Assembly: GCA_035631035.1 (NCBI GenBank)
Contig: DASQJL010000114.1
Span: 1-57,239 of the forward strand
Source of the DNA: Candidatus Binatia bacterium
GTDB taxonomy: Bacteria > Eisenbacteria > RBG-16-71-46 > SZUA-252
DNA: 57,239 bases
Direction: 5' to 3'
Each line of letters begins with the position of its first letter. The stretch's first letter is position 1. A program made the position numbers and the translations under genes. A model generated the notes under the pieces. The model was not told where the DNA came from and did not search any database. It saw nothing but the letters and a program-made list of their open reading frames with translations. Below, in pieces: positions 25,897 to 35,359 of the stretch.

Positions 25897-28255
25897 CCGG
25901 GGCTTCGGCCGCCCCGTTCGGGCCCTGCTTCGTCTCGATCGCGCGGTTGGTGCGCGCGATCAGGTCCTCCACGTCGAACGGCTTCGCCACCACGAAATCG
26001 ACGCCGTGCCCCACCACCATCTCTTGGCTGATCGTGGCCCCCCATCCGGTCACCAGCCCCAGGACGACCGAGGGGCTCCCTTCCTGGCGCACGGTCCGCG
26101 CCAGCTCCCACCCGCTCACGTCCGCCATGCCCAGGTCGGTCAGTACCACGTCGAAGGCCCCTTCCCGGAAGCGCTCGATCCCTTCGAGGCCCGAGGAGGC
26201 GGCGGTCACGACGTGCCCGGCTGCCGCCAGCGCCTCTTCCAGGACGTGGAGCAGCTCGAGCTCGTCGTCCACGACCAGCACCCGCGCGGATCTCCGGCTG
26301 GGGTCGGCCTGCCGCGGGGACGCCGGCCGATCGAGCCGATCGGTCACCGGGAAGCGCATGCGCACCACGGTGCCGCGGCCCACCCCGGTCTCCACCTCGA
26401 TCGTCCCCTGGTGGCGCGACACGATGCCGTAGACCATCGAGAGCCCCAGGCCCGTTCCGGAGAGGCCCTTCGTCGTGAAGAAGGGCTCGAACATGCGGCT
26501 CCGCACGTCCTCGTCCATGCCGATGCCGTCGTCCGCGACCTCGATCACGGCCTGTCCCCCCTCGGCGCGGCAGCGCACGTCGATGCGCCCTCCGCGCGGA
26601 AGGGCGTCCACGGCGTTGAAGATCAGGTTCGTCATCGCCTCCCGGATCTCGGCGCGCGAGCCCAGGATCGAGGGGGCGTCGGCTGCCTCGATCCGGACCT
26701 CCACCTTGACGCCTCGCCGCTCGGCGTCGTTCTTCCACTTGCCGCGCGTGATCTCGACCACTTCCTCGGCGATCTCCGCCAGCTCCAGCGACTCGTGCGC
26801 GCGATCCTCGCGCACGCGGCTGAACTGCTGGATGCGGCGCACCGCCTCGCCGCCGTCCATGGCGGCCTGCCGGATCACGTTGAGCCCGGAGACGAGCGCC
26901 GGATCGCCGGTTCGAGACAGGAGGAGCTGCGTCCGGCCGAGGATGATGCCGAGGTTGTTGTTGAAGTCGTGCGCCACGCCGGCCGCCAGCTCGCCCAGGG
27001 CGCGCAGCTTCTCGCCCCGCACCAGCCGGTCTTGAAGGTCCCGGAGCGCGGAGACGTCGGAGACCAGGACCATCGCCGCCGGACGATTCTGGAAGACGAG
27101 CGGAGCCGTCTGCACCTCGACCGGAATCCGCCGGCCGACCGGCTGGACGATCTCGGTCGTCCGCTGCGTGGCCGCGGCGTTCGTGCCTTCGAGGGCTTCG
27201 CGCAGCGGCTCCTGCGCCTCGCCGTCGAAGAGGACGAGCGGGTCGAACCCCGGATGGAGCAGCTCCGACTCGAGCCGGTCCGCCATCTGGGCGATGGCGC
27301 GGTTCGCGAAGACCGCCTTCCCCCTCTGCACGATGAGGAGCCCTTGCGGGCTCGACTCGACCAGCACGCGGTACTTGGCCTCGGACTCCGCGAGCGCGTG
27401 GGTCCGCGCCTCGACGGCGACCTCCAGCGACTGGTTCAGGCGCGCAAGATTCTCGCGGCTCGCGAGCACCTCCGCCTGCTGGCGCTGCACCTCGTCCGAC
27501 ATCCGGTCGAAGTGCCAGGCCAGGGTCTCCAGCTCGTCGCCCGTCTGGAGGTTCACGCGCTGGGAGTAGTCCCCCTTCGCCACCGCGCGCGTCGCCGAGA
27601 CGAGGCGGTCGATCGGTCGGGTGATGCTCCGGGCGGCGGCGCGCGCCGCGAAGAGGCAAAGGATGGCCGCGAGGATGCCCGCCACCACGAGGTGCTGCCC
27701 GAGCGCGGCGATCTCCTGATCCATGCTCTCGAGCGAGACCCCGACGCGCACCGTGCCCCACTTGACCCGGTAGCCGTCCACGTAGACGGGAAGCAGGATC
27801 TCCAGCACGCGTGGGCGGCCCGGGGCCGCGGGCGGGATGAACTTCCACTGCTCCTCCCGCACGGCGTGCGCCGCGTAGTCGTCGGCATCGCGCGGCGGCT
27901 GCCCGAACGAGTTCCGCACGCGGCTGTCGGCGGCGATCTGCCCCTCCTTGTCGTAGATCACGACGTAGGCGATCTCGCCCCCCGCCTGCGACCGGCGAGC
28001 GGCCTGGTTCAGGGCGATGTAGTTGTAGGAGAGGAGTGAGGGGGTGGAGAGCCACGCGATGCTCCGGGCCACGGCGAATCCGCGCTTCCGGGTCTCTCGG
28101 AGGAGCGAGTCGCTCTCGCTTCGCACGAAGAAGGTGACCGCCGCCGCCACCAGGCCGACCACGATGATGCCGAACGTGAGGAAGATGCGCGCGTGAAGCC
28201 CGGCGCGCGGCCGGCGCGGGGCCCCCGCGGGCTCCGTCTCGTCGATCGGGGTCAT
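25850..28255 (-). CDS. Hybrid sensor histidine kinase with PAS and receiver domains
   Basis: 801 residues from the ATG with complement at 28253-28255. Helix 1 (about 25-45) and helix 2 (about 190-212) bracket a periplasmic sensor region, followed by HAMP (SITRPIDRLVSATRAVAKGDYSQ... region), a coiled coil, PAS (about 290-400), and HisKA with His429 in GVAHDFNNNLG. The HATPase follows (N-box NLIFNAVDALP, G1 VADDGIGM, G2 GTGLGLSMVYG). The C-terminal receiver has phospho-acceptor Asp707 in VVLTDLG. The start overlaps the stop of the solute-binding-protein gene (ATGA), so the two are coupled and the binding protein may supply the ligand signal. No separate DNA-binding regulator is adjacent. Confidence 0.9.
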   Translation of the reverse strand: MTPIDETEPAGAPRRPRAGLHARIFLTFGIIVVGLVAAAVTFFVRSESDSLLRETRKRGFAVARSIAWLSTPSLLSYNYIALNQAARRSQAGGEIAYVVIYDKEGQIAADSRVRNSFGQPPRDADDYAAHAVREEQWKFIPPAAPGRPRVLEILLPVYVDGYRVKWGTVRVGVSLESMDQEIAALGQHLVVAGILAAILCLFAARAAARSITRPIDRLVSATRAVAKGDYSQRVNLQTGDELETLAWHFDRMSDEVQRQQAEVLASRENLARLNQSLEVAVEARTHALAESEAKYRVLVESSPQGLLIVQRGKAVFANRAIAQMADRLESELLHPGFDPLVLFDGEAQEPLREALEGTNAAATQRTTEIVQPVGRRIPVEVQTAPLVFQNRPAAMVLVSDVSALRDLQDRLVRGEKLRALGELAAGVAHDFNNNLGIILGRTQLLLSRTGDPALVSGLNVIRQAAMDGGEAVRRIQQFSRVREDRAHESLELAEIAEEVVEITRGKWKNDAERRGVKVEVRIEAADAPSILGSRAEIREAMTNLIFNAVDALPRGGRIDVRCRAEGGQAVIEVADDGIGMDEDVRSRMFEPFFTTKGLSGTGLGLSMVYGIVSRHQGTIEVETGVGRGTVVRMRFPVTDRLDRPASPRQADPSRRSARVLVVDDELELLHVLEEALAAAGHVVTAASSGLEGIERFREGAFDVVLTDLGMADVSGWELARTVRQEGSPSVVLGLVTGWGATISQEMVVGHGVDFVVAKPFDVEDLIARTNRAIETKQGPNGAAEAPAIPPTGASPNGRRRT

Positions 28256-29940
28256 CGAGCGGCGCTGCGTGGGTCGATGGAGGCGTCGGGCCCGGTGAAC
28301 CGGAGCTTCTCCATCTGGATCGTCGAGATCCCGAGCGGGTTCATCTCCAGCCCGAGAACGTCGTCGCGGATCCCGATGAAGCTGGCGGTGTGGTAGAGCG
28401 GGATGAAGGGCGCCTCGCGCACGATCGCTTCCTCGGCGCGGCGATAGGCGGCCGTGCGACCGTCCGGGTCGGCGGAGTTGCGTGCGACGTCCAGCAGCGA
28501 GTCCACGCCGCGGCTCCGGAAGCCGAAGTAGTTGGTCGAGGAGGTGGAGTAGCCGAGGGCGCGGAGGAACGTGTCCGGGTCGGGAATGTCGGCGACCCAC
28601 GAGAGCGCGAAGAGCGCGGCCTTCCGGCCCGTGATCAGGCTGTCGAGGACGCCCCAGGGCTCGTAGCGCAGCCCCACCCGGATCCCGGCCTCGGCGAGTG
28701 AGCGCACCATGATCGTGTCGGCGAGGCGGCCGCTCACCGAGCTGTTCGATTTCCAGAGCGTGAGCGGCGGGAGGGGGTGCGCGGGACCGTAGCCGGCGGC
28801 GGCGAGGAGGGCGCGGGCCGTGACGAGGTCGCGCATGTAGGCTTTCTGGGACGGACCGTAGCCGGGCAGCCCCGGCGGCAGGATTCCGGTCGCGAGCGAT
28901 TTCCCCTCGGGGCTCGAGCTCAGCATCGCCTGCCGGTCCATCGCGAGCGCGATGGCGCGGCGCACGCGCGCGTCGTCGAGCGGCTTGATCCGCGTGTTCA
29001 TGCCGACGAAGGCGAGGCTCAGGTCGTTCCACTTGAGGACCGCGATCCCGGGTCGCGCGCGGAACTCCTCGATGCGGGAGAGCGGGAGCTGGCTCAGGGT
29101 GGCCTGCCCGTCGAGGAGCGCGTCGGCGCCCTGGGCCGTCACGTCGCCCGGCGGCGCGAAGAAGACGAGCGTATCGATCCCCGGCGGCCCCATGAAGTAG
29201 CCCGGATCGGCCGCGAGCACGATCTGGTGCGCGTCGCGCCGCACGAACCGGAAGGGCCCCGTTCCGACCGGATGGCGTTCCAGCGCCGCCCGTCCCTCGC
29301 CGGCGATCTCCCGCGGGACGGCCGCGGTCTGGTCGAGGGCGAGCGCGGTGAGGAGCGCGCTGTAGGGCCGCGTCAGCGTGATCTCCAGCCGGCTCCGGTC
29401 GAGCGCGCGGATGCCGCGGATCCGGGTCGCCTTGCCGCGGGTGAACTCGGCGACCCCCGCGATCGCGTCGAGGTAGTTCGCGGCGAGCCCTTCCGACCGG
29501 AACGGCTCGCGGAAGACGCGGGTCAGCGAGTATTCGAAATCCTGGGCCGTCACCTCGCGCCCGTTGTGGAAGCGCACGCCGGGGCGGATGTGGAAGACGT
29601 AGCGCAGGCCGTCGCGGGAGATGGTCCAGCTCTCGGCGATCTGGGGCGTCGGCTCGAGATCGGAGGTGAGCCCCACGAGGGGGCTGTAGATCTGGGCGAC
29701 GATGCTGGAGGAGTAGGAGTCGGAGGCGAGCGCCGGATCGAGGGTGCTCGGGTCCTCCTGGTAGAAGCGGAAGGTCGTGGCGGCGTGGGCAGCGGGCGGA
29801 TGCTTGGCCGTTTCCGAGCGTTCCTTCCCCTTCCGGCGCTGATGCTCCACGAGCGCCGGAACCGCCAGCGCGGCCAGAACAGCGAGGAATACGGCCCCCG
29901 TCAGGAGCTGGGCGCCGGATGGACGGATCCGGGGAGTCAT
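28252..29940 (-). CDS. Family 5 (DppA/OppA/NikA-type) solute-binding protein, orphan
   Basis: 562 residues with an N-terminal hydrophobic helix (LLTGAVFLAVLAALAVPALV) and no lipobox; it may stay anchored. Class C binding-protein signatures are present: FYQEDPSTLDPALASDSYS, then GLRYVFHIRPGVRFHNGREVTAQDFEYS, and VRRAIALAMDRQAM. Ligands of the family are peptides, nickel complexes and other organics. No permease or ATPase gene lies near; the partner is a coupled sensor kinase. A sensory role rather than uptake is therefore plausible. The 123-base gap before the gene should contain its promoter. Confidence 0.85.
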   Translation of the reverse strand: MTPRIRPSGAQLLTGAVFLAVLAALAVPALVEHQRRKGKERSETAKHPPAAHAATTFRFYQEDPSTLDPALASDSYSSSIVAQIYSPLVGLTSDLEPTPQIAESWTISRDGLRYVFHIRPGVRFHNGREVTAQDFEYSLTRVFREPFRSEGLAANYLDAIAGVAEFTRGKATRIRGIRALDRSRLEITLTRPYSALLTALALDQTAAVPREIAGEGRAALERHPVGTGPFRFVRRDAHQIVLAADPGYFMGPPGIDTLVFFAPPGDVTAQGADALLDGQATLSQLPLSRIEEFRARPGIAVLKWNDLSLAFVGMNTRIKPLDDARVRRAIALAMDRQAMLSSSPEGKSLATGILPPGLPGYGPSQKAYMRDLVTARALLAAAGYGPAHPLPPLTLWKSNSSVSGRLADTIMVRSLAEAGIRVGLRYEPWGVLDSLITGRKAALFALSWVADIPDPDTFLRALGYSTSSTNYFGFRSRGVDSLLDVARNSADPDGRTAAYRRAEEAIVREAPFIPLYHTASFIGIRDDVLGLEMNPLGISTIQMEKLRFTGPDASIDPRSAAR

Positions 29941-30015
29941 GTGGTTATCTATCGGTGCGATGACGCGGGTTCTTGAGACTGGCCGCCGACGGGGCGGGAA
30001 AAGCAGGCCGGCAGG

Positions 30016-30033
30016 GCTACCCGGCTAAGTAGC
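30016..30033. other. Short inverted repeat in the leader of the binding-protein gene
   Basis: GCTAC and GTAGC arms (5 bp) enclose an 8-base loop. It lies 76-93 bases upstream of the solute-binding-protein start and just beyond the arfB stop. It could be part of a terminator for the operon coming from the right or a regulatory site. There is no T-run, and the conserved core of a known riboswitch was not found. Confidence 0.2.
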
Positions 30034-30063
30034 TATCTGGAAATCGGTTCCATGGAGTCGCCG

Positions 30064-30477
30064 TTACTCCTCGGGACCCCCTCCGGGCCCGGACCGGGCG
30101 CGTTTCGTCTCGCTTCGGCGCCGCTTCGCCTGAAGGCGCGCCTCGACGGCCCCGCGCGTCGCGGTCGTCCGCCTCCGCCGCTTCCGCGGCACCAGCGCGG
30201 CGCCCACCATCGCGCGCAGCCTCTCGATCGCCGCTTTCCGGTTTCCGCGCTGCGTCCGCTCGGTCCGGCTCACGACCCGCACCGTGCCGTCCTCGTGCAG
30301 GCGCCGGCCGAGCGCGGCCCGGAGCCGCTCCTTCTGCTCCGCGCTGAGCGCGCCGGAGGCCTCGACGTTCCAGAGCGCCTCGACGCGCGTCTCCACCTTG
30401 TTCACGTTCTGGCCGCCCGGACCGCCCGAGCGCGACGTCCGGAAGACGATCTCGGCCAGCGGGGGGATGCCGGTCAC
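30064..30477 (-). CDS. arfB: ArfB-type peptidyl-tRNA hydrolase (alternative ribosome rescue)
   Basis: 137 residues from a GTG with complement at 30475-30477, overlapping the M24 peptidase stop. The release-factor GGQ motif is intact in SGGPGGQNVNK near residue 22, followed by ETRVEALWNVEAS. The long basic C-terminal tail (RKRRRR, many Lys and Arg) is the feature that reaches into the mRNA channel of stalled ribosomes. The domain 1 and 2 parts of full release factors are absent, which separates it from PrfA and PrfB. It is last in a probable operon whose other translation-linked member is hflX. Confidence 0.9.
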   Translation of the reverse strand: MTGIPPLAEIVFRTSRSGGPGGQNVNKVETRVEALWNVEASGALSAEQKERLRAALGRRLHEDGTVRVVSRTERTQRGNRKAAIERLRAMVGAALVPRKRRRRTTATRGAVEARLQAKRRRSETKRARSGPGGGPEE

Positions 30478-31736
30478 GACAGCAGCGCCGGGAGCTCCCG
30501 CTGGATCGGCTCGGCGGTCACCACCGCTTCCCCCCGGTCGAGCAGCAGGTTCACCTCGGTGCGCACGCCGAAATCCTCGAAGTAGACCCCCGGTTCCACC
30601 GAGACGAGCGTCCCCTCGAGGAGGCGGCGCTCGTCGCGCGTCTCGAAGTTGTCCAGGTGCACGCCGTTTCCGTGAACCTCGCGTCCGATGGAATGCCCCG
30701 TCCGGTGCAGGAACCGGGCACCCAGGCCGCGCGCCTCGATCACCGCCCGCGCCGCGTCGTCCACGTCGGCGCCGCGCACCGGCGTCTTCGACGCGAGCGC
30801 CTCGCGCACGCGCGCGATGGCCGCGTCCCGCGCGTCGCGCACGGCGAGGAACGCGGCGCGGTGGCGCTCCGGGGGCGAGGGCCCGAGCCAGGCGACCTGC
30901 GTGTAGTCGGCATAGACCGCGCGCGGCCCCTTCGCCTTGGCCCAGAGATCGATCAGCAGGAAGTCCCCGGCGCGGATCGGCTGGTCGGTGGCCGGCGACG
31001 TGGCGAAGTGGGGATCGCCCGAGTGCGCGTTCACCGCGACCGCCGGGGGGTCGCCGAAGACCAGGTCGTGCTCGGCCAGCCGCTCGATCAGGAATCGCTG
31101 GAGCGAGACCTCCGTGAGCGCCGTTCCCGCGCCCTCTTTGGCGCGGGCCGCGTCGCGCGCGCGCGCGAACGCCGCGGCCAGGATCCCGCTGAGGAGATCT
31201 CCCGTGCGGCGGTGGTCCCGGCGCGCGTCGGGATCCAGCACGCCGTCGAAGCGCTGCGCGAGATCGGCCGAGGAGACGACCTGCGCCCCGGCGGCGCGCA
31301 CCTGCTCCAGCGTCCCTCCGTCCACGCGCGAAACGTAGGGCAGCCGAGCCGACGGGGAGTACTCCATGGCGAGCGCGGGAGCGTAGCCCCCGCTCGAGCC
31401 GTGCTGGCGCACCGCGTCCTGGACCAGGCCGGCCAGGCCGCGGTCCAGCTCCTGCCAGGTGAGATAGACCACGGCGCTCCCGGGCAGGTGGTCCAGGGCC
31501 CGCGGCTCGATCCGGTGCACCAGCTTCCGCGGCTCGCCGCGCGCCGGAACCAGGTAGAACCAGCGTCGCGTGGTCTTCGCCGCGTTGGGCGCCGACTCCA
31601 TCCCGAGCACCGCGCGGGCGATCGGGTTCGTCCCGTGGAAATCGAAGAGGAGCCACCCCGCGAGGCCGTCCTCGCGAAGCGCCTCCTGGATCCGGTCGAC
31701 GAGCGCCGCCGCGCCGGAGCCGGGCAGCGCGCTCAT
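30474..31736 (-). CDS. M24-family Xaa-Pro peptidase-like protein
   Basis: 420 residues, start overlapping the hflX stop (ATGA). The C-terminal pita-bread domain keeps the metal ligands: Asp in LLIDLWAK, Asp in VYADYTQ, His in HRTGHSIG, Glu in VSVEPGVYF, Glu in RTEVNLLL. The N-terminal creatinase-like domain is present but divergent (GWLLFDFHGTNPIARAV). It would remove N-terminal residues next to proline in the cytoplasm. A second M24 gene lies on the far side of hflX; the two differ substantially, so this is not a recent duplication. Confidence 0.85.
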   Translation of the reverse strand: MSALPGSGAAALVDRIQEALREDGLAGWLLFDFHGTNPIARAVLGMESAPNAAKTTRRWFYLVPARGEPRKLVHRIEPRALDHLPGSAVVYLTWQELDRGLAGLVQDAVRQHGSSGGYAPALAMEYSPSARLPYVSRVDGGTLEQVRAAGAQVVSSADLAQRFDGVLDPDARRDHRRTGDLLSGILAAAFARARDAARAKEGAGTALTEVSLQRFLIERLAEHDLVFGDPPAVAVNAHSGDPHFATSPATDQPIRAGDFLLIDLWAKAKGPRAVYADYTQVAWLGPSPPERHRAAFLAVRDARDAAIARVREALASKTPVRGADVDDAARAVIEARGLGARFLHRTGHSIGREVHGNGVHLDNFETRDERRLLEGTLVSVEPGVYFEDFGVRTEVNLLLDRGEAVVTAEPIQRELPALLS

Positions 31737-32887
31737 TCCGGCTCCGCCGCCGCGCTGCCGTTTTCGTGGGCGGCTTCCCCGCGCAGGCGGCGCAGGGTCT
31801 CCTCGCGAAGCTCCGCGATCCCCTCGCGCTTCGCGGCCGACACGAGCACGGCGCCGGGATAGCGCGCCCGCAGCCCGTAGCGTTCCTCCTCGGGAATCGC
31901 GTCGATCTTGTTGAACACCAAAAGCCGCGGCCGGGAGAGCGCGCCCAGGGACTCCAGGACGGCCTCCACGGCTTCGATGTGCCCGTCGGGGTCGGGCTCC
32001 GCCGCGTCCACCACGTGCATCAGGAGGTCGGCCTCGACCACTTCCTCGAGGGTCGCGCGGAACGAGGCGATCAGATGCGGCGGGAGCTTCCGGATGAACC
32101 CCACCGTGTCGGTGAGCAGCGCCCGCTGCTTCCGGGCGCCCGGGCCCTCGGCCGCGAAGGCGCGCGTCGTGGGATCGAGCGTGGCGAACAGCTGATCCTC
32201 GACGTAGACCGAGGCGCGCGTGAGGGCGTTGAAGAGGGTCGACTTGCCGGCGTTGGTGTAGCCGACGAGCGATACCTTGAAGCAGTCGCGGCGCCCCTTC
32301 CGCTGCACGCGGCGCTCGCGCACCACGCCCTGGAGCTCGCGCTTCAGCTTGGCGATCCGCTCGCGGATGCGGCGGCGGTCCACCTCGAGCTGCGTCTCCC
32401 CCGGCCCCCGGGTGCCGATCCCACCGCCGAGACGCGACAGGTGCTCCCACATGCGGGTGAGCCGCGGCAGGAGATATTCCAGCTGCGCCAGCTCGACCTG
32501 GAGCCGCGCCTCCCGCGTGCGGGCGCGCCGGGCGAAGATGTCGAGGATGAGGCCGCTCCGGTCGACGACCTTGAGCTCGAGGTCCTGCTCGAGATTCCGG
32601 GCCTGGGCCGGGGAGAGGTCGTCGTCGAGGAGGAGGAGCGAGGAGCGGGTCTCCCCCGCGATCTCCCGCACCTCGTCGATCTTCCCCTTGCTGAGGAAGG
32701 TGGCGGCCCGCACGGGGCCGCGCCGCTGGAGCACTTCGCCCGCGACGCTCGCGCCCGCCGTCTCCGCGAGGAGCCGGAGCTCCGTCAGCTCTTCACCGGG
32801 CGGGGCACCCCGTCCCGAGCGCCCCGCGAGCACCGCGCGCTCGTGGCGCGCCGCGGCGCGGGAGGCGTATTTCGGGGCCATGCTCAC
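31733..32887 (-). CDS. hflX: Ribosome-associated GTPase HflX
   Basis: 384 residues from a GTG at 32887; an ATG six bases further in is equally possible. The N-terminal HflX domain has FLSKGKIDEV and LLLDDDLSPAQARNLE. The coiled linker contains the diagnostic GGGIGTRGPGETQLEVDRR. The G domain has G1 GYTNAGKST, G3 DTVGFI, G4 NKID and G5 SAA. HflX splits stalled or heat-damaged 70S ribosomes. Its place beside arfB links both to ribosome rescue. Confidence 0.95.
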   Translation of the reverse strand: MSMAPKYASRAAARHERAVLAGRSGRGAPPGEELTELRLLAETAGASVAGEVLQRRGPVRAATFLSKGKIDEVREIAGETRSSLLLLDDDLSPAQARNLEQDLELKVVDRSGLILDIFARRARTREARLQVELAQLEYLLPRLTRMWEHLSRLGGGIGTRGPGETQLEVDRRRIRERIAKLKRELQGVVRERRVQRKGRRDCFKVSLVGYTNAGKSTLFNALTRASVYVEDQLFATLDPTTRAFAAEGPGARKQRALLTDTVGFIRKLPPHLIASFRATLEEVVEADLLMHVVDAAEPDPDGHIEAVEAVLESLGALSRPRLLVFNKIDAIPEEERYGLRARYPGAVLVSAAKREGIAELREETLRRLRGEAAHENGSAAAEPE

Positions 32888-32890
32888 GGG

Positions 32891-34123
32891 CTACGCGGGC
32901 GCGACCTCCAGCTCGTAGGGAATGTTCGTGAGGTTCTCGACCGAGCCGTCGGGCTTCACCCAGGCCACGTCCTCGATCCGGATGCCCAGGCCGCGCGAGG
33001 GATAGTAGAGGCCCGGCTCGACGGTGAAGAGGCTCCCCGCCTCGATCCGGTCCCTGTTCGCGGCGTTCCCGCTCAGGTTGGGCCGCTCGTGGATCTCGAG
33101 CCCGATGCCGTGTCCCAGTCCGTGCACGTATCCCTCTTCCAGCCGCTCGTCCTGGCGGATCGTCTTGTGCCCGCGCGCCTCGAACAGGTCGCAGACCTGC
33201 TCCTGGTAGGTGCGCCCGGGGCTCCCCTCGTGGATCGTCTCCATCGTGCGGTCCACCGCTTCGCGCACCAGCGCGTGCAGGTCGCGGAGCTCGGAAGGCG
33301 CCCTGCCGACGCAGATCGTCCGCGTCACGTCGAAATAGTACCCTCCGCCGCTCTGCACCGGGAAGAGGTCGATGACGATCGGCTTCCCCTCCTCGAGCAC
33401 GTCGGCGTCGTTGCCGGAGTTGTGCGGCACGCCCGCGTCCCGTCCCATGGCGATGATGTTGCCGTGCGGCTCCTCGAGGCCCGCCTCGAAGAAGACGCGG
33501 CGCACCTCGGCGCGAAGCCGCCCGATCGTGACCCATCCCTGCGCGTCCTTGAGCTTCGCGCCCTCGAGGCGCCCGCCGGCGATGACCTGGCGCACGCGCG
33601 CGAAGGCCCGCTCGCACACGCGTCCCACGGCGCGCACCGCCTCGACCTCGTCCGCGTCCTTGGTGAGCCGCGCCTTGAGGAAGAGTCCGGGATCGGTGTC
33701 CTCGGCCAGGGTGATCCCCGGCATCAGCTCGCGAAGACGGTTCAGCACGTGATAGCCGCGCCCGACGTCCATGATGCCGCCGATCAGCACAGGGCCGTTC
33801 GTCACGCCGGCCCGGTCGAGTACGCGCTCGATCAGGCGCGCGTAGGCGCGCAGCGAGGAGGATTCCTCGGCGAGGATCTTCGAGTAGGCGAAGTCGCCGT
33901 ACTCGGCGCGCTCGAAGCCGGTTTCGACGGCGGCGTCGCGCTCCATCCCGCCGTGCAGCAAAAACGGCGTCGCCCCCGCGCGGCAGACGATGATGCCGGT
34001 CGTCATGTGCGCCGCGGGCGGGCCCGCGACGTAGCGGAACGTGGGATTGGGGAACTCGCCCTTCAGGACGACCGCGGCCGCCAGGCCGCGCTCGCGCAGC
34101 AAGAGATCGATGTCGCGCTTCAC
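32891..34123 (-). CDS. M24-family Xaa-Pro aminopeptidase-like protein
   Basis: 410 residues from a GTG with complement at 34121-34123 preceded by GGGAG. Metal ligands are visible: Asp in VIDLFPVQ and in YFDVTRT, His in GLGHGIGLEIHE, Glu in FTVEPGLYY and in RIEDVAWV. The N-terminal domain is creatinase-like. Likely role is cleavage of Xaa-Pro peptides in the cytoplasm. It ends 3 bases before the hflX start and begins 45 bases after the ABC permease gene, so it probably shares their transcript. Confidence 0.88.
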   Translation of the reverse strand: MKRDIDLLLRERGLAAAVVLKGEFPNPTFRYVAGPPAAHMTTGIIVCRAGATPFLLHGGMERDAAVETGFERAEYGDFAYSKILAEESSSLRAYARLIERVLDRAGVTNGPVLIGGIMDVGRGYHVLNRLRELMPGITLAEDTDPGLFLKARLTKDADEVEAVRAVGRVCERAFARVRQVIAGGRLEGAKLKDAQGWVTIGRLRAEVRRVFFEAGLEEPHGNIIAMGRDAGVPHNSGNDADVLEEGKPIVIDLFPVQSGGGYYFDVTRTICVGRAPSELRDLHALVREAVDRTMETIHEGSPGRTYQEQVCDLFEARGHKTIRQDERLEEGYVHGLGHGIGLEIHERPNLSGNAANRDRIEAGSLFTVEPGLYYPSRGLGIRIEDVAWVKPDGSVENLTNIPYELEVAPA

Positions 34124-34168
34124 GGTGGTTCTCCCGTGCGCGCCGTCACGCGGCGGTGCGGCGGCGGT

Positions 34169-35359
34169 CTAGGTGCGGAACAGCACGCTCTCGTTGGAGA
34201 AGAGCCGCACGGCGACGACCAGCATGAGCGCCGCGAGCGCGCAGCTCGTTCCGATGGCCGTGACCGCGTGCAGCGAGTTCACGGTGTCGGTGAGGATTTC
34301 GCGCTGCAGGAGCGCGGTGTTCAGGACCGGGATGAAGAAGCGGGAGGGCGCCGGAGTCTGCTGCCCGAAGCTTCCCAGTCCCAGGAAGATGGTCGCCATG
34401 TAGAAGTACGAGGCATAGGCCTGCCCCTCGCGCATCCCCCGGGCGAAGCAGCCGATCGCGACGAGCGTCGCCGAGATGAACACCGCGGCGGGGATCATCG
34501 TGAGGAGGAGGAGCACCGCCTTGTCGGGCCCGACCAGGAACTGCATCGACTGGCGCTGCGCGCCCGGGATGAGCGGCGCGATCACGTTGAAGGTCAGGAA
34601 GAGCCCGGTGATCCCCGTGAGAGCCCCGGTCAGGGACGCCGTGAGCACCGCCATCGTCTTTCCCAGCACCAGCTCGGTCCGCGTCGCCGCGGTCGCGAGG
34701 ATGGTCTCGAGGGTGCTCCGCTCCTTTTCGCCGGTCGTCGCGTCCACGGCCATGTGCATCGAGCCGGCCGCGACCAGGAAGACCAGGAGATACGGGATCA
34801 GGAGCGCGGCGAAGAAGCGCCCCATCTCGTCCTTGGAGGAGACGTCGCGCTTCTCCACCGTGAAGGCCGGCGGCGCCTGCGCGTTCGCGCCGAGCGACCG
34901 CGCCCAGTCCACCGTGAGCGCGCGGCGCACCTGGTCCAGCACCGGCTCGAGCCGCTCCGCCGCCTGCGACGAGCGGTTCTCCGACTCCTTGTAGACGAGC
35001 TGGACCTTGGCGCTGTCGCCGGCGGCGACGCGCGCCGCGATCCCCTCCGGAACCTCGAGCACGGCGTCCACCTTCGCGCTCTCCAGACGCGCGGGGACCG
35101 CCGGGAGCGAGACGGCCTCCACGCCCGGCACGGCGCGAAGGGAATCGGCCAGCCCGGGGATCTGCGCCTCGCCCACCATGCCGATGCGGAGCGCGAGCGC
35201 CCGCGCGTCCTCGGCGTTCTTGTTCTGGATCCAGGACATGAAGCCCATCATCGCGGGATAGAGGATGAAGGGGAACACGAAGATGGCGAAGAGCGAACGC
35301 CCGTCGCGCAGCGCGTCGATGATCTCCTTGCGATAGACGGCGAGAGTCTTGGAGGTCAC
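34169..35359 (-). CDS. ABC-2 type exporter permease (NatB-like)
   Basis: 396 residues. One N-terminal helix (LFAIFVFPFILYPAMMGFM) is followed by an extracytoplasmic domain of about 150 residues and five or six C-terminal helices. The block TTGEKERSTLETILATAATRTELVLGK after the second helix is the NatB/ABC-2 coupling signature. The start overlaps the ATPase stop (ATGA). NatAB exports sodium in Bacillus; other members export other substrates, so the cargo here is open. Confidence 0.85.
   Translation of the reverse strand: MTSKTLAVYRKEIIDALRDGRSLFAIFVFPFILYPAMMGFMSWIQNKNAEDARALALRIGMVGEAQIPGLADSLRAVPGVEAVSLPAVPARLESAKVDAVLEVPEGIAARVAAGDSAKVQLVYKESENRSSQAAERLEPVLDQVRRALTVDWARSLGANAQAPPAFTVEKRDVSSKDEMGRFFAALLIPYLLVFLVAAGSMHMAVDATTGEKERSTLETILATAATRTELVLGKTMAVLTASLTGALTGITGLFLTFNVIAPLIPGAQRQSMQFLVGPDKAVLLLLTMIPAAVFISATLVAIGCFARGMREGQAYASYFYMATIFLGLGSFGQQTPAPSRFFIPVLNTALLQREILTDTVNSLHAVTAIGTSCALAALMLVVAVRLFSNESVLFRT

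Noticed and set aside
29960-30050. Possible c-di-GMP-type riboswitch near the binding-protein gene
   Set aside because: A GAAAAGC and a GGCTAAGTAGC stretch recall GEMM cores, but the paired stems and the second conserved strand are not present, and they lie on the strand opposite to the gene they would control.
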